Positions 18,401 to 22,526 of a stretch of 22,526 nucleotides of DNA are shown here, piece by piece. Made by a program: the position numbers and the translations under genes. The notes below the pieces were generated by a model. It searched no databases and had not been told where the DNA came from. It worked only from the letters and a program-made list of their open reading frames with translations. Within the stretch, counting starts at the first letter, position 1; every line of letters begins with the position of its first letter. Origin of the DNA: Chara braunii (taxonomy: Eukaryota > Streptophyta > Charophyceae > Charales > Characeae); the NCBI GenBank assembly GCA_003427395.1, contig BFEA01000382.1:714442-736967 (forward strand). Direction: 5' to 3'.

Positions 18401-18410
18401 ATTATATAAA
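18401..18410 (-). promoter_or_regulatory. TATA-like box upstream of the U6-like locus
   Basis: The minus strand reads TTTATATAAT here, about 30 bp before the inferred 5' end of the U6-like RNA (about 18372). That is the usual TATA position in plant U6 genes. I do not see a clear upstream sequence element (RTCCCACATCG type) at about -60, which argues against full activity. Confidence 0.4.
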
Positions 18411-18543
18411 CAAAACAAAAATGAATCCAAGGCTTCTATGTGATTGAAACTGTCCATAAAATATCCCTTATCACACTGGCGATACTGGTGCATACACTTT
18501 ACGTCCCCTCCTTTTCACAGATGCCACGTGGTCTTAGCTTTGC

Positions 18544-18603
18544 AAATAATAATTAATAATAAATAATAATAATAGTAATAATAATAATAATATAAATAAT
18601 AAA
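18544..18603 (+). repeat. (AAT)n microsatellite
   Basis: AAT/TAA array preceding copy 2. Just before it, TTTTCACAGATGCCACGTGG (about 18514) matches the segment before the internal AAT array of both duplication copies, so it is a third partial copy of that piece. Confidence 0.85.
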
Positions 18604-19500
18604 GAGAATGCAAGAACCTTAGTGTGGACGAAACACAGAAATCAAAATTTTCAAAGTCACACTGAAGTCTGAGTAGTCAAAGTAAGAGCAGATAGCGCAA
18701 CGGATCCGAGTAACCATCCATTCGAGAATGATACAGCAGAATCATGAGTCAATGTTCATAGCCAAATCGGTCAACACCAACAGCATAACGCAATGTAGCT
18801 CTCTCTCTCTCGAATGGCGCCTGGCGCCCTATCTGCTCTACTGCCTATTACTACAACTACGGCATGGAAGCAATCAAACAACTTGACGACCGACTAGTGA
18901 TAATGTCAATACCAATGCTGATCTCCTCACTACCCAGGTACGTCTCTTTCTTCCCCCTCGTCCCCCAATGCATAGATGTCACGTGCACCCAGGATCGTCA
19001 CATACGTGAAAATAATAATAATAATAGTAAAATAATAATAATAATAGTCTAGGCCACACCATCACGTTGAAAGCCAGGTAGTCATACCGCTTCTAGAGAG
19101 TAGCATTGCAGCAATGATACACCAATGGAGGTTCGTAACCCTGAAAACCCATGTCCTATGGAGAGCATGTTTTCTTCCCTCAAGACAAGACCCCAGTTCC
19201 TTCACACTTACACTCGGCGTTCAGCGCCCAGTCTACTCCTACACTGCTACTACAAACTACAAAGAGACAATGCAACTATTGACATCAGCGGCGACCCGAA
19301 GAACTTGAAGATGTCGCCCATGCAGACCGTCGCCAATACGAGGTATGTGCCTACATATCATCATCATCATCATCATCCTTCGTCATCATCCTTTGTCATC
19401 ATTATCATCATCATCGTCCATAGTCATCATCATCATCATCATCATTATCTCCTTCCTCCTTCTTTCTTTCCCTCTCTCTATCCCCTCTCTTCCTCTCTGA
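18604..19500 (+). repeat. Segmental duplication, copy 2
   Basis: Homologous to 16973-17830. The first block (GAWRPICSTAYYYNYGMEAIKQLDD frame) ends CCCAG|GTACGT at 18937. The second block ends TACGAG|GTATGT at 19342. Small indels relative to copy 1 change the frame inside the second block and restore it for ISGDPKNLKMSPMQTVANTR versus ISDNPKYLKMPPMQTIANTR. The AAT array inside it (19010-19046) is shorter. After the donor-like site lies a (TCA)n run (19358-19447) and a long CT tract. Confidence 0.75.
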
Positions 19501-19725
19501 TTCCTCCCTCTCCATTTTTCCTCCTCCATCTCCTTTCTCCTTCTCCATTCTCCTTCCCATTTCTTCTAATCCTCCTCCTCTCCTCCTTTCTCTCTCTTTC
19601 TCCTATCTCCTTTTCCATCTCTCCTCGATCCTTTTCTCCTCCCCTCCCTTTCTCTCTCTTCTCCTTTCTCCTCTCTTTCTCCTATCTCCCTTTCCATCTT
19701 TTCTCAATCTCTTTTCTCCTTCTTT
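19358..19725 (+). repeat. (TCA)n microsatellite and long polypyrimidine tract
   Basis: ATCATCATC runs to about 19447, then almost pure C/T (CTCCTTTCTCC words) to about 19725. The Ser/Pro/Phe-rich ORFs here are artefacts. The tract ends in CATGCCCAG, which could serve as a splice acceptor. Confidence 0.8.
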
Positions 19726-19727
19726 CT

Positions 19728-19945
19728 GTTACATGCCCAGATGGGCGATGCACATATAACCAAGGATCGACAATGTGATGAAAAGACTGAATGGACGATG
19801 CGAGGCGAATAGAATCTCGCCAAGCCTTGTTACATGCACAAATACGTGATGTACGTAATAACTGAGGATATGCAAAGCGATGAAAAGGGTTGAATGGACG
19901 ATGCGGTGCGACGAGAATCCCTTCAAGCAACGTGCTCCTCAGATA
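19728..19945 (+). repeat. 101-bp tandem repeat, a little over 2 units
   Basis: GTTACATGCCCAGATGGGCG at 19728 matches GTTACATGCACAAATACGTG at 19829. Both continue with GAGGAT/AAGGATC, TGTGATGAAAAG/AGCGATGAAAAG, and GAATGGACGATGCG. A third partial unit begins near 19930 (CTCAGATACGTGACGAAG). Confidence 0.75.
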
Positions 19946-20430
19946 CGTGACGAAGTCGATTAGCGCAGGAAAGACTCAGATCCAAGACTGACCTGACCGG
20001 GACTGTCTTCTCTCACCTAGTACAAAGTAGCGAAGCAGGGTGCTAAAATGCTAATAACTAGCCAAATCAATGTTCGAACTCAAACCACACATCCATTGTT
20101 TCCATCACCAGGTGTGAAGGAGCCTGGCGATGTACGCGAGAAGAAGCGCCAGGTCCGATCATGCACAGACGAAGAGGAAGGGATCAGACGAAAGGAGGGA
20201 AGAGATGGGAATTTCGTCAACACCAAGTCTTTGTCACCAATCCTAAATAATCTTTCGCTGCCATGTCTGAAGTCCCAAAGTCGAGCCAGGATCCGATGTC
20301 ACCAAGCTCTGTCTCTCTCCTCTCGTAGTCTGCAGATGCGGTGGAGTCGGATGTCGAGAGGGGGAGGAGAAGATGGTGGACTGAGAGGAGGAAGAAGAAG
20401 AACTTTGTCTCACTTTCTTACATACACACA
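19946..20430. other. Unassigned, possible spliced transcript piece
   Basis: A frame at 20048-20420 is Arg/Glu-rich (EKKRQVRSCTDEEEGIRRKE) and preceded by CATCACCAG at about 20112, which resembles a splice acceptor. No domain is recognised. A GA-rich stretch lies at 20358-20402. Confidence 0.25.
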
Positions 20431-20438
20431 CACTTATT

Positions 20439-20470
20439 CTGTTTATTTATTTATTTATTTTATTTATTTC
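20439..20470 (+). repeat. (TTTA)n microsatellite
   Basis: About seven TTTA units with one extra T (TTTATTTATTTATTTATTTT type). Confidence 0.85.
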
Positions 20471-20489
20471 GTTTTTACCCTCTCTATAT

Positions 20490-21110
20490 GTCCCGAGGTA
20501 AGTCGTATGGCGGTAGACTCACCTGCTATTTTCTCTCTCCTCGTCGTCGTCCGAGTCAGTTGCTCGGTAAGGTAAGTATCTCTTTGATTTCCTTCTCCTT
20601 CCGATTCCCTCTCCTCTCCCCTTCACTATAGCATACGACCTTTCCCCCTTTTCTCCTCTTCTCTTCTCCTTTCACCTGCTTCTCTCCCTCTTCACTCAAT
20701 CTTTAGCTTGATATTCGGTCGCCTCTCCTGTTCGTGATCGCATCCGCCTGCGCACTCTCGCTATCTTGCCTACCCTCTCGTCCGAGCGTTTTACCCTGTG
20801 CTTACTGCCTGGTCGTCGCCCGTGATCACGCACCGGCCCGCAGCGTTTCACGTTGCCCCGAGCCTACGTCGTGCACACACCCCCCTTTCGATGAACTGGC
20901 CGGTTGTCGCGTAAGTCTCCTTCTTCAGTTTCCTTCCTCTTCCCCTTTCTCCTCCTTCTTCGCCTTCCTCTCCTTCTTCTTCTCTTCTCTCTCCTCGCGA
21001 ATCTCCCGCTCGTTGGCTTATTTCGCGATCTCCTCCTTGCCTCCGCGCGTTTCTTCTTTTTTTCCCCACGCTTCTCAGCCCTCTCTCCATCGAGCCGGAT
21101 CTTCGTGACG
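20490..21110 (+). other. Exon-intron-like stretch, no product recognised
   Basis: Three donor-like sites, GAG|GTAAGT (about 20495), AAG|GTAAGT (about 20573) and CGC|GTAAGT (about 20909), are each followed by pyrimidine-rich tracts. Those following the second end in ACTATAG (about 20630) and TCTTTAG (about 20706); that following the third ends in TTCTCAG (about 21079). The possible exon 20707-20908 is GC-balanced and open in one frame. This could be a host gene piece or non-coding RNA. It is not proven. Confidence 0.25.
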
Positions 21111-21339
21111 CCACGCTGCGGTTGCTTGCCTTTGGGGCACTGCGATCGGAGCGGCCGGTAACCCAACCTTGGCCTAATTCGTTACCACCTTCCTATGTTG
21201 AACCTGCCCTGATTAAGAGGCGGGTTCGTTCGATAGCAACCAACGGGATGAAAAATATAATAATAATAATAAAATAAAATAAAAGGAAAAAAAAAATTAA
21301 CAAGGAAAACGAAATCTAACTACTAAATACCCTGTCGTG
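21111..21339. other. Unassigned with a short hairpin and an A-rich tract
   Basis: GAACCTGCC (21200) and GGCGGGTTC (about 21220) pair with one G-U. 21257-21300 is an AAT/A-rich tract. Confidence 0.4.
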
Positions 21340-21545
21340 CCAACTGTCACGGCGGGGTCTAACCGTATCTTACCTCGATTCGGAGGTCATGGGTTCGAAT
21401 CCCACACATCTGTGGGCGGGCGAAAAAAAGGCAGGCCCTGCCCCTTGCTGCCAGCAAAAGGAGCTAGCCCGGAGGCAAGTCGGACTTGATTCCTGGATCC
21501 TTCACTTATCTGTCTGCGTCTGTACCTACTGGGCTAGCTCCTAGC
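21340..21545 (+). repeat. tRNA-derived SINE-like unit with Pol III A and B boxes
   Basis: GGTTCGAATCC at 21392-21402 is a perfect B box, in a T-arm-like hairpin (TGGG with CCCA). TGTCACGGCGG at 21345-21355 fits an A box loosely, 47 bp before it, which is normal tRNA spacing. ACCTC...GAGGT between them resembles an anticodon arm. Acceptor-stem pairing fails, so it is not a working tRNA. The following body has further perfect hairpins: CCCACA-CATC-TGTGGG (21401-21416), GGCAGG-C-CCTGCC (21430-21442), and AGGAGCTAGCCC (21459) with GGGCTAGCTCCT (21531). Confidence 0.5.
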
Positions 21546-21922
21546 TCAATTCTATTAGGAGCGAATCTGCCCTAAGTAGAAAACAGGGCCTAGCTTAATC
21601 ATCACTTAAGGCCTGCAGCCTATCGTAGGGGAAACCCAGGCCCCCGTCGGCCTTGCATGCTCTGCGAGCATTCGAAATTTTCAACTTCTGACTTTTGTCA
21701 GTACGTGCCGTAGGTGTACCTGACACAGTTTCTAACCTAATCGTACCCCCTCGGCTTCTTCTGCCGACGGGTATTACTACCAAGCGTAACCATTATAGTG
21801 CGTGTCATAATGACGTGCGCGTATACCCTGGCCTTATTGACCGAGGAAATCATTTCAAAAGTCATGCCAACTGGCTCCGTCATGTAGACGATGCCATCAT
21901 TGTGTCAATTGCAAAAGCATGG
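21546..21922. other. Unassigned sequence
   Basis: ORFs on both strands (+ 21695-22033, - 21595-21783) have no recognised motif and overlap palindromes. No gene is supported. Confidence 0.4.
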
Positions 21923-21948
21923 CCAAATACCCTTGTAAGGGTATTTGG
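21923..21948. repeat. Perfect 12-bp inverted repeat
   Basis: CCAAATACCCTT and AAGGGTATTTGG are separated only by GT. It would form a tight cruciform, and no T-run follows to suggest a terminator. Confidence 0.95.
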
Positions 21949-21999
21949 TCCGACAACGCACTCCAAAATCGCGCTCGAGACAACCGCTCCGCCAACCGA

Positions 22000-22110
22000 C
22001 AGATCCGATCAGATTTCAACAAGTTATATATGATCAGATGTCATCAGATCAGATCTGATAAGATTTAATCAGATCAGATCTGATCACAACAAATCTTATC
22101 AGATAAGATA
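22000..22110. repeat. ATCAGATC palindrome cluster
   Basis: ATCAGATC and GATCTGAT words are repeated about eight times. GATCAGATCTGATC (around 22072-22085) is a perfect palindrome, and ATCTTATC-A-GATAAGAT (22093-22109) is another. Confidence 0.85.
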
Positions 22111-22440
22111 AAAGGATGTCATCGGATAACGTCCAAGCAGATCGGTAAGTGTGTGCTATTGTGGATGAAATGCACTGATTAAGATGGAAAACGTATGTGC
22201 CTGCCGAGCTGTCAGACTTCGCTATGAAATTTTGATTTCAACCTGTGTCCATGTGTGTGACTATATGTTTTCGTATTTGTGTTTATTTGTATATAGAGAA
22301 ATTTGTGTGGAAAGAGAGAGAGAGGGGGAGAGATGGAGAGGAGGGCAGTAGGCACATACTATTATGGATTGAGTCTACGTAGCACAACGAACGTGTTCGC
22401 ACCCCTGCGCGTCCTCGCCAATGTGTTCGCGCCAACGTGT
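22111..22440. other. Unassigned flank of the (AG)n array
   Basis: Contains GTGTGTCC/GTATTTGTG-rich stretches and a GA-rich patch at 22314-22345. Two AACGTGTTCGC / AATGTGTTCGC words lie at 22390-22430. No gene is seen. Confidence 0.4.
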
Positions 22441-22442
22441 AG

Positions 22443-22446
<4 letters not shown>

Positions 22447-22526
<80 letters not shown>
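22447..22526 (+). repeat. (AG)n microsatellite reaching the window edge
   Basis: Near-pure AG dinucleotide run with one AAAG interruption near 22503. It is cut by the end of the window. Confidence 0.97.

Noticed and set aside
19125-19778. 217-codon + strand ORF
   Set aside because: Its second half translates a (TCA)n and polypyrimidine tract. Only the first part overlaps the duplicated exon-like block.
20848-21166. Minus-strand Arg/Glu-rich ORFs
   Set aside because: They are the complement of a polypyrimidine tract, so the composition alone explains the open frames.
21345-21420. Functional tRNA gene
   Set aside because: The B box is perfect, but the acceptor arms do not pair and the A box is loose. 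A tRNA-derived repeat fits better.

Overview
The window looks like repeat-rich, non-coding-dominated nuclear DNA from a green-lineage eukaryote. A charophyte alga such as Chara is my best guess. This rests on the Ty3/gypsy proteins, which resemble as I remember them the large gypsy families of that genome, on a primer-binding site matching plant tRNA-Asp, on many (AAT)n arrays and on CGTACG-rich repeats. I could not check this by a search. No bacterial operon, intact host gene or CRISPR array is visible.

Left part (about 955-9867, minus strand): one decayed Ty3/gypsy LTR retrotransposon, read right to left. The order is tRNA-Asp primer-binding site (9846-9865), a basic RGG-like leader ORF (9632), two tandem homologous domains of unknown function (A 8848-8372, B 8237-7449), gag (7289) with a CCHC zinc knuckle (5888-5847), aspartic protease (DTGA), reverse transcriptase (YIDD), RNase H and a DDE integrase. 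At least 16 in-frame stops and about seven frame changes break it. The integrase C-terminus and the 3' LTR are missing. The duplicated domain ahead of gag is the most unusual coding feature of the window.

Middle (9868-14740): probable LTR-proximal sequence, then a higher-order tandem repeat at 11494-12290. That repeat has a period of about 161 bp built from three hairpin subunits (GATAAGGCAGG ... CCTGCTACTCTTATC). Next comes a 733-bp non-autonomous hAT-like element (13126-13858) with CAGGG-type terminal inverted repeats, sitting inside an (AAT)n array. A small Cys-rich ORF of uncertain status lies at 14230-14472.

Right part (14740-22526): cryptically simple TGTC/GTGT-rich DNA, then a diverged segmental duplication (about 16880-17830 and 18540-19500) containing exon-like blocks with conserved splice-donor-like ends. 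Between the two copies lies a minus-strand U6 snRNA-like locus (18261-18372). It has a T6 terminator, a TATA-like box about 30 bp upstream and an extra 8-bp stem around the conserved U6 core. Further right are a 101-bp tandem repeat, a GTAAGT/polypyrimidine exon-intron-like stretch, a tRNA-derived SINE-like unit (A and B boxes near 21345 and 21392), a palindrome cluster and a terminal (AG)n array.

The parts do not form a pathway. They are a mosaic of mobile elements and their debris separated by microsatellites. The best candidates for something undescribed are the duplicated pre-gag domain, the U6-like locus and the hairpin higher-order repeat.
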